NCBI GenBank assembly: GCA_021521415.1
Contig: JAIQDT010014352.1
Location: 1-64,000 of the forward strand
Direction: 5' to 3'
From: Bidens hawaiensis
Taxonomy: Eukaryota; Streptophyta; Magnoliopsida; Asterales; Asteraceae
DNA: 64,000 nt
Shown: positions 1-10,302 of the stretch, in pieces
Layout: each line of letters opens with the position of its first letter
Numbering within the stretch: position 1 is the stretch's first letter
Notes under the pieces: model-generated
The model's database searches: none
Seen by the model: the letters and a program-made list of their open reading frames with translations, nothing else
Told to the model about the DNA's origin: nothing
Position numbers and translations under genes: made by a program

Positions 1-888
1 AGGATGGAGGTCAACCGTATCCCTGCAAAAATCAAAGAAGCCTGTCTATGTAGAGGGTTTGGCTCAACACTAATAGGGCCGACCCTCAAATGGTTATAAA
101 GTATTCCTTTCAATACTATCACTTCGTTTGCTCATTTAATTAACTTGTTTAATAATCAATTTTGTTGTAGTAGATCTTTTGCGAAAATGATAGGTGATTT
201 ATACAGAATTGTTCAGCATAACATTGAATCCCTAAGGGATTACATAATCAGATTTAGCAGGGAAGCTTTGGAAATCCCCAACCTCGACATGGTAGCTGCC
301 GTTGAAGCCTTCAAGATGGAGCTTAGGATGGATTCTTCTTTCTATGACGACCTCGTCATGACTCCACGCAGGAATCTTGACGAAGTCAGAAACAAGGCAC
401 TAAGATATATTCGGCTGGAGGATGACAAGAAGGCTCATGGAAACTTGGTTATCCCGAAATACGAATCTACCAACCGGAAGTCCGACTCTCTACAAAAGTT
501 CTTCAGACCAAAGCCTTATTCCAAGCAGTATAATCCCAAGATCAATGCTGTGGAAGAAGACGAAGACGACGAAGAATATCCTAAAATATCTGAATATTGC
601 TTTAACCTTGATATTGGTGGTGTAACTTGTGCCATGCAGGATTTAGGTGACAAAGCCAGATGGCCCAAGAAGAATGAGAAGCCTGGATCAAACAAAGACA
701 AGTCAAAATGGTATGCATTCCATGAAGACTTTGGCCATCGCACTGATGATTGTATAGCACTTCGGAAGGAAATATGATACTTTCTCAGCAAAGGACACCT
801 GAAGGAACTATTTGGAAAAAACAAGAACAAAAGCCAGGATCCTGTCAAGATACCTGAAAGGGCACCTTCTCCACCACCCGGAGCTAAG
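1..888 (+). pseudogene. gag: gag of Tat element A (partial, nonsense mutations)
   Basis: Capsid/nucleocapsid part of the polyprotein. The frame from 145 to 777 holds the retrotransposon gag core (DLYRIVQHNIESLRDYI) and an acidic stretch (EEDEDDEEYPKISEYC). A zinc-binding-like motif follows (AFHEDFGHRTDDC), whose first Cys is Tyr here but Cys in element C. The same frame continues past a TGA at 775-777, which is Gly in element C, straight into the protease. An earlier TAA at 97-99 is a Leu codon in copies B and C. Aligned with B, the window start falls roughly one third of the way into gag. Confidence 0.9.
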
Positions 889-1263
889 GTGGTATCCTTC
901 ATCTTTGGAGGATCTGACATCTGCGGAACCTCATATTCAGCGGCTAAGAAACGTTCCAGAGAAACAAAAATGGACAACGGAGAAAGACCTCTTCGTACTT
1001 TCACATTGACTACTCAAAGAATCATATCCTTCGATGAGGAAGATAGATGTGACCTTATGGATCCCAACCATGACGGTTTGGTAATTACTTTTTGTGTAGC
1101 TAACTGTTTTGTGCGCAGGATACTCGTCGATGGAGGAAGCTCTGTGAACATTATCCAGATGGAGGCCTTGAAGAAAATGGATATCCCAGAAACAGAGTTT
1201 ATCCGAAATCCTCAGTTCTTGTTGGATTCAGTGGCAAAACCAAGAACACCTTGGGAGAAATAA
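889..1263 (+). pseudogene. aspartic protease region of Tat element A
   Basis: Retropepsin domain that would process the polyprotein. The conserved lead (TQRIISFDEEDRCDL) is followed by the catalytic-loop candidate ILVDGGSSVNII, with the Asp in a DGG context. It is in the same frame as gag upstream. The frame closes at 1263; the equivalent region of element C continues further, so a frameshift or deletion lies just after 1200. Between 1264 and 1550 only the degraded protease-RT linker is present. Confidence 0.8.
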
Positions 1264-1550
1264 AACTTCCAATATATATTGAGGGACTCTTTATTGACTC
1301 TTTATCTTGTTGCAATGTGATTTTAGGTAGGCCCTAGATCCACAGCATGAAGGCGGTACCCTCGACCTACCATCAGTGTGTGAAACTCCCAAGTCCTTGG
1401 GGAGTCATCAAAATTGAACGTGATCAGCAAGATGCCAAGGAATGTTATGCTTCATCAGTGAAGTGGACTACAAAGCCCCAAGCATAGCAATTACAGCAAC
1501 AACCAGGGAAGGTCCTGCAAGCAAGAGAGTAGGATGTAAAGGAAGTATCT

Positions 1551-3317
1551 TTGGATCCTCAGGATACTGAAGTCAAAGTATTGTTAGGAACAAGTATTCC
1601 TGGGGATATCAAGATGGAATTAATATCCTTTCTAAAGAAAAGAGCTTCTACCTTCGCCTGGAAACATGAAGATATGACAGGTATATCTAAATCTATAATC
1701 ACTCATAAACTTGGTATAGACAAATCTTTCAGGCCAGTACAACAAAAACGAAGAAAGTTTGCTCCTGAGAGAAACGCAATCATACAAGAAGAAGTGCAGA
1801 AGCTGCTCAAGACTAAAATGATATGAAAAGTCAATTATCCCAGATGGTTGGCCAATCTAGTTGTGGTCCAGAAGAAGAATGGAAAATGGAGAGTATGCGT
1901 GGATTTCACATACCTGAATAAGGCCTGCCCAAAAGATCCATTTCCACTCCCACACATTGACTCGATGGTGGACGCAACTGCTGGCCACGAACTGCTAACC
2001 TTCATGGACGCATCTTCAGGATTTCAACAGATTCAAATGGAGCCTTCAGATCAAGAAGACACAGCCTTCATGACTCCCACAGGTATATACTGTTATACTG
2101 CAATGCCTTTTGGACTTAAAAATGCAGGTGCAACATACAAAAGGCTCGTCAACATGATTTTTAAAGACCAACTAGGGGACACGATGGAAGTCTACATAGA
2201 TGACATGGTGGTAAAGTCAAAGAAGGACGAGGATCATCTGAGAGACTTGGCAACAACATTTGATATCTTGGATGAATACAACATGAAGTTGAATCCAACC
2301 AAGTGTCACTTTGGGGTCAAAGCAGGAAAATTCCTAGGATACATGGTCACCAAAAGAGGGATAGAAGCAAGCCTAGAGCAGATCAAGGCTATCCTGGATA
2401 TCAAATCGCCAAGAAATGTCAAAGATGTCCAAAGATTAACCGGAAGAATAGCTGCTCTCAACAGATTCATCTCAAGATCTTCAGAGAAGTTTAAAGACTT
2501 CTATGATATCCTGAGGAAGAATCAAAAGTTCGAATGGGGAGAGAAGCAAGAAAGGGTATTGGTATCCCTAAAGGAATACTTATTCTTAGCACCACTCCTG
2601 ATGAAGCCAATTGATGGTGAGCCATTATCCCGGTACCTAGCCATTTCTCGGAATGCAATCAGTGCTGTCTTGTTCAAGGATCATGAAGGTCAACAACATC
2701 CGATATATTATGTAAGTAAAAGTCTACTAGATGTTGAATCCAGGTATTGTTATCTTGAAAAATTAATTTTAGCACTTATAATGGCTTCTACTAAACTTAG
2801 ACATTACTTTGAAACTCATGCTATACACGTAAAGACTAACTATCCTATCAAGGTTGTTTTGAGAAAACCAGAGATGTCAGGTAGCATGGCAAAGTGGGCT
2901 GTAAAACTTAGCGCATATGATATCTTGTATGAGCCAAGGACAGCCATCAAGTCTCAAGAACTTGCCGACTTTGTGGCTGATTTTAGCCAGGATATAATTG
3001 AAGAAGTTGAAAAAGAAGTTCAACAATTGGAAGTCAAGGAAAGTTGGACCCTACATACTGACGGTGCCTCCAACATAAGAGGAACAGGTTTAGGTATCCT
3101 GCTAAAATCGTCACAGGGGGACATTATACCTCTATCTATATCTTGTGAATTTCAGGCTACTAATAATGAGGCTGAATATGAGGCCTTAATAGCTGGTTTG
3201 CAATTAGCTAAGGATATGAAGGTCAGGTATCTTCAAGTTTGCGTTGATTCTTTGTTATTAGCTAACCATTTCAATGGCTCTTATGCAGCGAATGCAGAGA
3301 ACTTTGCGAAATATTAA
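1551..3317 (+). pseudogene. pol: reverse transcriptase, RNase H and second RNase H of Tat element A
   Basis: RT fingers and palm are recognisable (VVQKKNGKWRVCVDFTYLNK, MPFGLKNAGATY) with the catalytic motif YIDDMVVKSK. Next comes the element's own RNase H, in which the usual first catalytic Asp is missing (YLAIS), then the extra RNase H of Tat elements (LHTDGASNIRGTGLG, NNEAEYEALIAGL). A TGA at 1824-1826 and a TAA at 3315-3317 (Leu in element C) interrupt one otherwise continuous frame. The last RNase H block (ENTEADALANL) lies just past the second stop, at about 3385-3417. Confidence 0.93.
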
Positions 3318-3338
3318 GAAATAGTTAAGCAAGTAGCT

Positions 3339-4752
3339 ATGTATTTCGAGACATTTGACATAGTGCAGGTACCAAGAGAAGAGAACACTGAAGCAGATGC
3401 CTTAGCAAACTTGGTATCAGCTCTCAAGATACCAGGAGATGTCAAGATACCTATCGTGCATATCTTGACTCCAGCAACAAAGGAGAACCTCGAAGTCTTA
3501 GAGACTTCGAATTCTAAGGATAAACCAGCGTCTTGGACTAATCCCATAATACGGTATCTTCAGGATAACAAGATCCTAGAAGGGGAAAATCCCAGAGCGT
3601 TCCGAATGAAGGTAACCCAGCATATTGTCTTAAATAATGTTTTGTATAGAAAATCACTTGCAGGTCCATACCTGAGATGCTTGGAATATCAAGAAGCACA
3701 AGAAGTTCTCAAAGACATACATGAAGGCGATTGTGGAAACCACACTGGGGGCAGAGCCTTAGCATCCAAGATACTAAGGACAGGCTACTTCTGGCTAAAA
3801 ATGAAGAGAGATACAATGGATTTCTCCAAGAGGTGTGATGCTTGCCAAAGACATAGCAACATATTACATCAACCAGCTGAACCATTATATCCTATCATCT
3901 CCCCATGGCCATTTATGAAGTGGGGAATGGATATTGTGGGAAAGCTTTCCAAGGCTCCTAGTGGAAAAGTCTTTATGCTAGCCATGACAGATTACTTCTC
4001 GAAGTGGATCGAAGCAGAGGCATTTATTCAAGTCAAAGAAAAGGATGTGATCTCATTCATCAAACGCAACATCTTAACAAGATTCGGTATCCCAGCAGAG
4101 ATTGTTTGTGACAATGGATCACAATTCATCGGAAAAAGAACAACCAACTTCTGTGAAAGTTGGGGAATCAAGATGGTGACCTCAACTCCAGTACATCCTC
4201 AAGCTAATGGTCAAGCAGAATCCAGTAACAAATATGAAGAAGAAATTGGGGTCCAAGAAGGGTAAATGGGCTGAAGAACTACCATTTGTTCTTTGGGCCG
4301 ATAGAACCACTTCAAAGAATGCAACGGGACAAACACCCTTCTCCTTGGTGTTTGGGGCCGAAGCTGTTATCCCAACAGAAATGGTGATCCCCACAGCAAG
4401 AACCAACATCCAGGATACTGAGTCCAACAACAAAAATCTTACCGAAGATCTGGATATCATTGATGAAATCAGAGATCTCGCCAGAATCAGAATGGCTGCA
4501 TACCAACAAAAATTAGCCAAGTCCTACAATAAGAATATCAGAATTCGAAGATTTCAAGTAGGAGACATGGTGTTAAGAAAGGCATTCCAGAATACCACTA
4601 ACCTAGCAGATGGAAAGTTAGCTCTAAAGTGGGAAGGCCCTTACCTAATCGATTCAGAATCAGGTAAAGGGGCCTACAGGTTAATCACTATGGAAGGTGT
4701 TCCTATACCAAGAGCTTGGAACGCTATCCACCTCAAGGCGTATTTCTGTTAG
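3339..4752 (+). pseudogene. integrase of Tat element A (frameshifted)
   Basis: The N-terminal zinc-binding domain is intact (HEGDCGNH and CDACQRH). The catalytic triad is visible as MDIVG (Asp), VCDNGSQF (Asp) and HPQANGQAESS (Glu). Right after the Glu, near 4230, about 10 bases present in element C are missing and the frame moves. The C-terminal DNA-binding part continues from about 4235 to 4752 in another frame and ends AIHLKAYFC-stop, as in element C. The domain would insert the cDNA into the host genome; this copy is broken. Confidence 0.9.
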
Positions 4753-4865
4753 TATACTTAATTGGTATGTTGGTATCCTCAAGAGGAAGGTATGTTTACT
4801 TATCTATTCTTACATTTTTTAACTCTATTATTTCTAAATCAAGTTTACTGACTTAAACATCGGAA

Positions 4866-4888
4866 GGGTGTTAGCCAGGCTAACACCC
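4866..4888. repeat. perfect 11-bp inverted repeat (hairpin) downstream of pol
   Basis: The left arm GGGTGTTAGCC and right arm GGCTAACACCC are separated by a single A. The same 23-bp hairpin occurs at the same place after pol in element C (36383-36405). It lies about 115 bp after the integrase stop. A role in RNA end formation or RNA structure is possible but not shown. Confidence 0.85.
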
Positions 4889-4978
4889 ACCCCTCATCAA
4901 GAGCTTAGTGTTTTGCAGTTATCCTAAGAATATGTTATCTCAACAACAGTCAGAGGCTGATAAACTCCCAAACGAATA

Positions 4979-5116
4979 TGATATCCCTGATATCCCTCAA
5001 GGTTTAAAGGTCTTCACCTTTCCAACGAACGCCAGGGGCACATGAATAAGATATCCAGGATATCTCAAACGGTTTAAAGGTCTTCACCTTTCTAACGACG
5101 CCTGTAGCGCATGATG
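4979..5116 (+). repeat. two imperfect tandem copies of a ~68-bp block
   Basis: Each copy has a GATATCC-rich start, then AAAGGTCTTCACCTTTC (itself an inverted repeat, AAAGGT/ACCTTT), then a GC-richer end. A homologous pair follows the hairpin in element C at about 36498-36630. Confidence 0.65.
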
Positions 5117-5344
5117 ATTCGGGTATAGTTCGAGGCAGGCTGACCAGACCAGCTGACAATCCGTTTGTTGTTGGCTATATACCGAATCCTTAAGATAAGT
5201 GGCAGACGTTTCACACAAACGGTTTATAACATTTTCATGTTATCTACGGTTTATAACACTTTCGTGTTATCTAAAGTCTTGGCATAATCATGCCCATGCG
5301 TTTGGGACCTTCCCCTATTTTATCTCAAGATTAGACATTTTCAT

Positions 5345-5416
5345 GTCTCTTAAGTAAAGGCCTAGTCGCCAGTAAAAAGGCTTTATCGCCAGTTAATGGG
5401 CATTGTCGCCAGAATT
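5345..5416 (+). repeat. short tandem repeats around TCGCCAGT
   Basis: Three degenerate units of about 20-25 bp, each ending TCGCCAGTAAA or similar. Element C has four cleaner units at about 36880-36951. Confidence 0.6.
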
Positions 5417-6161
5417 GTCTAACTTTGTTTCGACAGATTACTAAGAAGGTTACTAAATTGTTTTTAACTTAACAAAATCCCATAAGCTTGATACTTAAAA
5501 AGGTCAACGATTGGGACATCACATGTAAGCCTATCAAATTTCTAGATAATCTCCAAAAATGTACTCTTTACACTTAGTTTTATTACACAATTTTTATTTC
5601 AAGGTATGATCTTTTGGTTTGATTGTGATAACTTACACAGGGCGTAAGAATACATTATCCCTAAGATATTTTTTATCGGCTCCTAATAATCCTTTTGATT
5701 ATGTTTTCTAAAGACTTTAATCAGTAAAACATTTTACAATCAGGATTCATTATTCTCAAAATGGTAAAAATATTTTAGAATCATGTTTTCAGGATACGTT
5801 ATCGCCAAAATAACTTACTTCAGTGAATAAAATACATATAATATTCCAACTAAAACTTACAAGTTATCGAACACGATACTAAAAGCCAAAAGATTATACT
5901 ACTACTAATTATAAAGTGCAGGAAATTAGAAAGGCAACACCCGGGTTTCGTCTTGAAAGGCCAAGATCCCTCCACCCGAATACTGCCAGATGTTCAAAAG
6001 TCAAGATATCATGGGCTTCATCTTGGAAAGTCAAGATCCCTCCACCCATGTATCTTATTATCCTAAGCCTACTTGTTCAAGACAGGAAAATAAAAATTGT
6101 TTCGATCGACCATCACAACCCAACATTAGACCAACAAACAGAAACACATAAAAAATTGGGC

Positions 6162-7783
6162 TCAAGCCTTTTCTTTACTGCTATCATCGCCCAATTGCAC
6201 CTCGTCACCAACCGCCTTCACTGCACCCTTGATAGCCACCTCCACAGCCTCTTCTGAAACCTTCTCCGCTCCACTCGGACCAGCATCCTCCACCTTCTCC
6301 CCACCAAGCTCAGCTAGTATCTTCTCCCAACCAGCTACATCCTAGAAAGGAGTGTCCAGACCAGCATCCTTCGCCCCTTTAGCCATCTTAAGCCGGGACT
6401 GGAATATGGAAACAGTAGCAGACTTCTTCGCCCCTTCCATAGAATCATAAACTTTTATCATACATTCTGCCTCTTGATGAACCAACTCCTTCTTGACCAG
6501 TGACAACTCCAGCTTCAGGTCATCTACCTCTTTGGTCTTCTTATCAAGAAGACTGGTCTTTGTCACCCCTATCTTCATCAGTTCAGAGATACGAGTATGG
6601 GCTTCATGGAGTTCAAGGCTCATGGCGGCAAATCGGGAGGAAAGATATTCGAGACTCTACAAGGATAAAGAATCCCCAATATAAGTTATTCTCAGGATAT
6701 GAGAAATCATGACAAATGAAGAAGATACCTGCTGAATCTTATTCATGGCATCGTGGAAATCAACATCGTGCACGGGAACGGATTCGCTGTTCTCCTGGCT
6801 CTTCTGTTTCTTAGAGCCTTTCGCTCGGCTACCTTCTGGACCTGGGATAGAGCTGGATATAGGTTCTTTCTTGATAGCACTTCGAGTGGATACCATGCTT
6901 TCTATATCTTCAAGGGCAAAAACAGAAGCAGACTTGCCTACAAATACACAGGTTAGTATCCCTAATCCTTAAAATGTTGATACTAACATCTCAAATGTTT
7001 CTTACCAGACATAACGGAACTCAAGGATGGAGATGGCTCTTGAAAGCTTGACTGAAGATGAAACGTCCTTTCCTCCTCGTCAATAAGAAAGAAGGATGCA
7101 AGCCTGTCCTCAGTTTCTTCGGTGGGAGGAGCGATCTCAAAGAACTTCTAAGCTGCAAAAACAAAGAAAAACACATCAGTCACAAAAGATATCAGTATAT
7201 ATTCAAGATATAGTATCCTACTTTTGGAAACCCAAAAATAAGGAAGAGTATTGGGTTGTGGAGGAGAATCTCTCCTAACAAAGAAAAATTGTCTCTTCCA
7301 CTGGTCATTGTTCTGGGTGTTTTTCAAGACCAATGGAGATTGACCAGATTTGATCTTAAGGAGATATCTTGACGACCCATGGCTACAAAGGTCGTATACA
7401 GAAGCAAGCTCCGAGAGAGTAAAGTCAAGAGCATGGTCGGCGATTAGTCTCTCCAAAACAAGCAAAGTCCTCCAAACCATGGGCATGGTTTGGGAATAGC
7501 TGAGACCAGTTCTTGAAAAGAACTCGATGGTAAAGGTAGGAAATGGATAGGAAAAACCAATTTTGAATGGCAAAAAAGGAAAACAGATCCAGGTTTTTGA
7601 AACATGGTCAGAAGATATGATGTCGTCAAAAGACCTAAAAACTGTTCGCGGAGGAAAACATCCTCGAGACCTCAAGTGGGCGATGTCTGCATCACCGAAA
7701 ATGCATATTTCACTTGCTGGACTAGCTAGGAGATTCTGTGATACAAAATCCTCAATACCGGAAGGGCGGAGCTTCGGACTCAA
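6162..7783 (-). pseudogene. antisense four-exon gene of Tat element A
   Basis: Exons by frame and splice sites: 7783-7222, 7152-7006, 6937-6729, 6656-6162. Introns of 69, 68 and 72 bp are all GT-AG with T-rich ends before the acceptor. Joined, they give one frame of about 470 codons. Exon 1 encodes a domain (KIGFSYPFPTFTIEFFSRTG, MPMVWRTLLVLERL) that reminds me of the plant 'putative gypsy type transposon' family (Transposase_28). Exon 3 has a basic, possible nuclear-localisation patch (SRAKGSKKQK). Exon 4 is coiled-coil-like (DKKTKEVDDLKLELSLVKKEL). Damage: TTG where element C has the ATG, TAG at the start of exon 2, and TAG (Trp in C) in exon 4. Antisense extra ORFs are known in Tat elements; the function is unknown. 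Confidence 0.78.
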
Positions 7784-7994
7784 GATTTGAGAAAAGGGGA
7801 ATAGAGGAAAGTTACCTGGACAATGGAAGAAGATAGATGGAGATATTATTTATCCAAGTAATTATAAGGACGGCCTAGGGTTTACTTAAAGGACGGATGG
7901 ATGACACGTGCATCAGCAATCAACCGCACATGCAGACATTTCAAATTAAAAATTCAAAAATTTTACAGCTGTAATCCTTATCTACAGCTGTTAA
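7784..7994. other. spacer between antisense gene start and polypurine tract
   Basis: AT-rich and without an ORF. As the sequence upstream of the antisense gene it could hold that gene's promoter; no clear TATA box is visible in that direction. It contains an imperfect duplication around TACAGCTGT (7966-7991), also seen before the 3' LTR of element C. Confidence 0.45.
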
Positions 7995-8008
7995 AATTTG
8001 GGGACAAT
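7995..8008 (+). other. polypurine tract of element A
   Basis: A G-rich run (AATTTGGGGACAATT) sits immediately before the LTR start TGTTAGGACACGG. The same run precedes the 3' LTR of element C, as expected for the plus-strand priming site. Confidence 0.75.
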
Positions 8009-8300
8009 TGTTAGGACACGGATTTTCAGTATCCTCAGAAAAGGCTATGTTCAGAGCAGATTCAGGATGCGATATCCTCCAAGGTAGCAGGTATCTTAAT
8101 TACATTATATAACTAACACGATATTTGCTACTTTCCATGTTTACCAGGTCAAAGACGGTTGCTTGATCACCCGATAACTCGCACTTGCTGTTATTAGGAC
8201 GTGACCAATATGGAAACGTGCTGATAAGAAGAATTAACGGCTAATTGATTTAGTCTAGGAGTTTCCTTAAATATAGGATTTCTTGTTAGACTTAATTTGT

Positions 8301-8308
8301 TATAAATA
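8301..8308 (+). promoter_or_regulatory. TATA box (TATAAATA) in Tat LTR
   Basis: TATAAATA followed by GAGC is conserved in all four Tat LTRs of the window: here, 11704-11711, 21233-21240 and 39790-39797. It marks the likely U3/R boundary region for polymerase II transcription. Confidence 0.75.
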
Positions 8309-8423
8309 GAGCTCAAAACAAAAGATCAAAAACACACTCAAGACACACGAGACTTACTAGTACTCGCACTCTCTGTAATCACGATCAAGTTTGAGCTCCA
8401 CCATTGTAATCGCCCTTATTATT

Positions 8424-8455
8424 AATAAACCGGTGGTGATAGTTTTCACCGCCCG
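8424..8455 (+). terminator. AATAAA polyadenylation signal and conserved hairpin in Tat LTR
   Basis: AATAAA at 8424-8429 is followed at once by CCGGTGGTGATAG and TTTTCACCGCC, which can pair (GGTGA/TCACC). The same arrangement is kept in all four Tat LTRs, which suggests selection on the R region for 3' end formation or strand transfer. Confidence 0.6.
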
Positions 8456-8609
8456 GGGTTTTTTGCTTGTTATCCTAAGGATAACAGGTTTTTTCCTCGC
8501 AAAAAATCCTTATGTTCAAGCACTTTTACTTTCATTTTATACAAGCACCTAGTCCCGATTACTAATTTGCTTACGAAATTACCATTGTCAATTTTTGACC
8601 AAAACAATT

Positions 8610-8627
8610 TGGCGCCCACCGTGGGGC
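8610..8627 (+). other. primer-binding site of Tat copy B
   Basis: TGGCGCCCACCGTGGGGC, three bases after the LTR, begins with the TGG expected opposite a tRNA CCA end. It is identical to the site of element C (21534-21551). I cannot name the tRNA with confidence. Confidence 0.8.
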
Positions 8628-8684
8628 TAACGGTGCTTTAATCCATTAATTCCGTTTATTTCATTCACCTTCATTCTCTTTACA

Positions 8685-9360
8685 ATGGCCTCACAACCAA
8701 AAACCAGTTCAGTCTTTGCTCCGGTGGTCACTACAGCTTCAAATGTTAACCCTGGTCCTCTGTCGGTACCAAAGAAGAGTGCTCAACCCAAAGGAGAACT
8801 TCCACCGTACCCGGGAACCTCTACACGGGTAGATCCGGTTATTTCTAACAATGATATTTTTGCTTTGATGAAAAAGGTCAAAATGCAGACGGAGCAGCAA
8901 GAGAAGACCAACTCAAGGCTATTCAAGGAGATTGAAGAAATCAAGAAGAAACCGGGGCATGAGGCCACTCCAATCATGCCCAGGATCCTTGATTTTGATT
9001 CTCCAGGATCTTCTATCCTTCAGAGTCCCGGATCCTTGTGGACACAATCAGCAAGGATTCCACCACAACAGCAATCAGGATACTGTGGAGCTTTCCTTCG
9101 GTATCCTCAAAGTTACCCGGACCAACGAGGCCAGGGTCCGTCAACATGCAGCCTCGCTCAACCATGCCAGCCGGCATATTTTCATCAGGATCCCCTATGA
9201 TGTCCTTAGAAGTGCATGTTGGAGATGACATCCCTATGTAGGCACTACCTTATCCTGGGGATACCATCAATGGAGGAATTAACCACCCAAGCTCAGGATA
9301 CCAGAGACCTAACCAAGATCCTGGTAACAGTTTACTTAATTCTAATTTATAAACTAACCG
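8685..9360 (+). pseudogene. gag: gag N-terminal region of Tat copy B
   Basis: Starts with ATG (MASQPKTSSVFAPVVTT), the same start as element C. It is Pro/Ser-rich, then coiled-coil-like (KVKMQTEQQEKTNSRLFKEI). The first frame closes at 9200; the sense frame for the rest (TMPAGIFSSGSPMMSLEVHV) is shifted, so at least one indel lies near 9000-9040. It continues to LLNSNL-stop at about 9350. Confidence 0.75.
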
Positions 9361-9367
9361 TGGATCT

Positions 9368-10302
9368 GTGCTAGACAAGGGGATTTCCCCCGATATAGCC
9401 AGGGAATTACAGAAAATGAAGAACATGATCTCCGGTGTCCCCGGGATAATCCGTCCTATAGCTGAAGTCCCGGTGGGCAGTCACAAACTTTCCAGGTTCA
9501 CTTGGCCCATATGCGACGTGGAGATCCCAGGAAATTCCAGACGCCCAACATGAAACTTTATGACGGCACTACGGATCCTGAGGAGCATGTGGCTCAATAC
9601 AGGGAAAGGATGGAGGTCAACCCTATCACCACAGAAATCAAAGAAGCCTGTCTATGTAAAGGGTTTGGCTCAACACTAATAGGGTCGGCCCTCAAATGGT
9701 TATTAAGTATTCCTTCCAATACTATCACTTCCTTTGCTCATTTATTTAACTTGTTTAATAATCAATTTTCTTGTAGTAGATCTTTTGAGAAAATGACAGG
9801 TGATTTATACAGAATTGTTCAGCATAACAATGAATCCCTAAGGGATTACATAATCGGATTTAGCAGGGAAGCTTTGGAAATCCCCAACCTCGACATGGCA
9901 GCTGCCGTTGAAGCCTTCAAGATGGGGCTTAGGATGGATTCTCCTTTCTATGACGACCTCGTCATGACTCTATGCAGGAATCTTGATGAAGTCAGAAACA
10001 AGGCACTAAGATACATTCGGCTGGAGGATGACAAGAAGGCTCATGGAAACATGGTTATCCCGAAATACGAATCTACCAACAGGAAGTCCGAATCTCCACA
10101 AAAGTTCTTCAGACCGAAGCCTTATTCAAAGCAGGATAATCCCAAGATCAATGCTGTGGAAGAAGACGAAGACGACGAAGAATATCCTAAAATATCCGAA
10201 TATTGCTTTAACCTTGATATTGGTGGTGTAATTTGTGCCATGCTGGATTTAGGTGACAAGCCCAGATGGCCCAAGAAGAATGAGAAGCCTGGATCGCACT
10301 GA
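9368..10302 (+). pseudogene. gag: gag core of Tat copy B
   Basis: The longest clean gag frame runs 9502-10302 (266 codons) and includes KLYDGTTDPEEHVAQYRERM, the gag core and the acidic tail. The part from 9368 to about 9540 (GISPDIARELQKMKNM) is in a second frame, so a frameshift lies near 9535. The frame closes at 10302 because 50 bp present in A, covering the zinc-binding motif, are deleted after AAGCCTGGATC. Confidence 0.88.

Larger units (their letters stand above)
4753..6161 (+). other. non-coding 3' tail of element A between integrase and antisense gene
   Basis: No protein-coding signal is visible. The stretch holds an inverted repeat (4866-4888), two imperfect copies of a roughly 68-bp block, short repeats around TCGCCAGT, and a pair of repeats built on GGTTTATAACATTTTCATGT (5219-5275). 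The same modules in the same order follow the integrase of element C (36265-37757), so they belong to the element. Confidence 0.75.
1..8606 (+). mobile_element. Tat-lineage Ty3/gypsy element A (5' end outside window)
   Basis: Domain order is gag, protease, RT, RNase H, a second (archaeal-type) RNase H and integrase, which is the Tat-lineage signature. It is followed by about 3.2 kb with an antisense spliced gene, a polypurine tract and the LTR at 8009-8606. The window opens inside gag, so the 5' LTR is not seen. Pol lies mostly in one frame but carries stops at 97, 775, 1824 and 3315 and a frameshift near 4230, so this copy cannot make a working polyprotein. Confidence 0.93.
8009..8606 (+). 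repeat. Tat LTR (3' LTR of A and apparent 5' LTR of B)
   Basis: 598 bp, TG...CA termini (TGTTAGGACACGG ... GACCAAAACA). It holds a TATA box (8301-8308), an AATAAA signal (8424-8429) and a GGTGA/TCACC hairpin after it. A polypurine tract lies on its left and a primer-binding site on its right, so the one LTR serves two internal regions. It closely resembles the solo LTR at 11411-12009. Confidence 0.93.

Noticed and set aside
516..1004. Minus-strand ORF of 162 codons over gag of A (and 32146-32460 in C).
   Set aside because: Shadow of the acidic Glu/Asp gag stretch, which reads as poly-Ser on the other strand; unlike the antisense gene it shows no introns or domain.
5916..6257. Plus-strand ORF of 113 codons at the end of the tail of A, and the shadow at 37752-38108 in C.
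   Set aside because: It overlaps exon 4 of the antisense gene on the opposite strand and shows no independent conservation.
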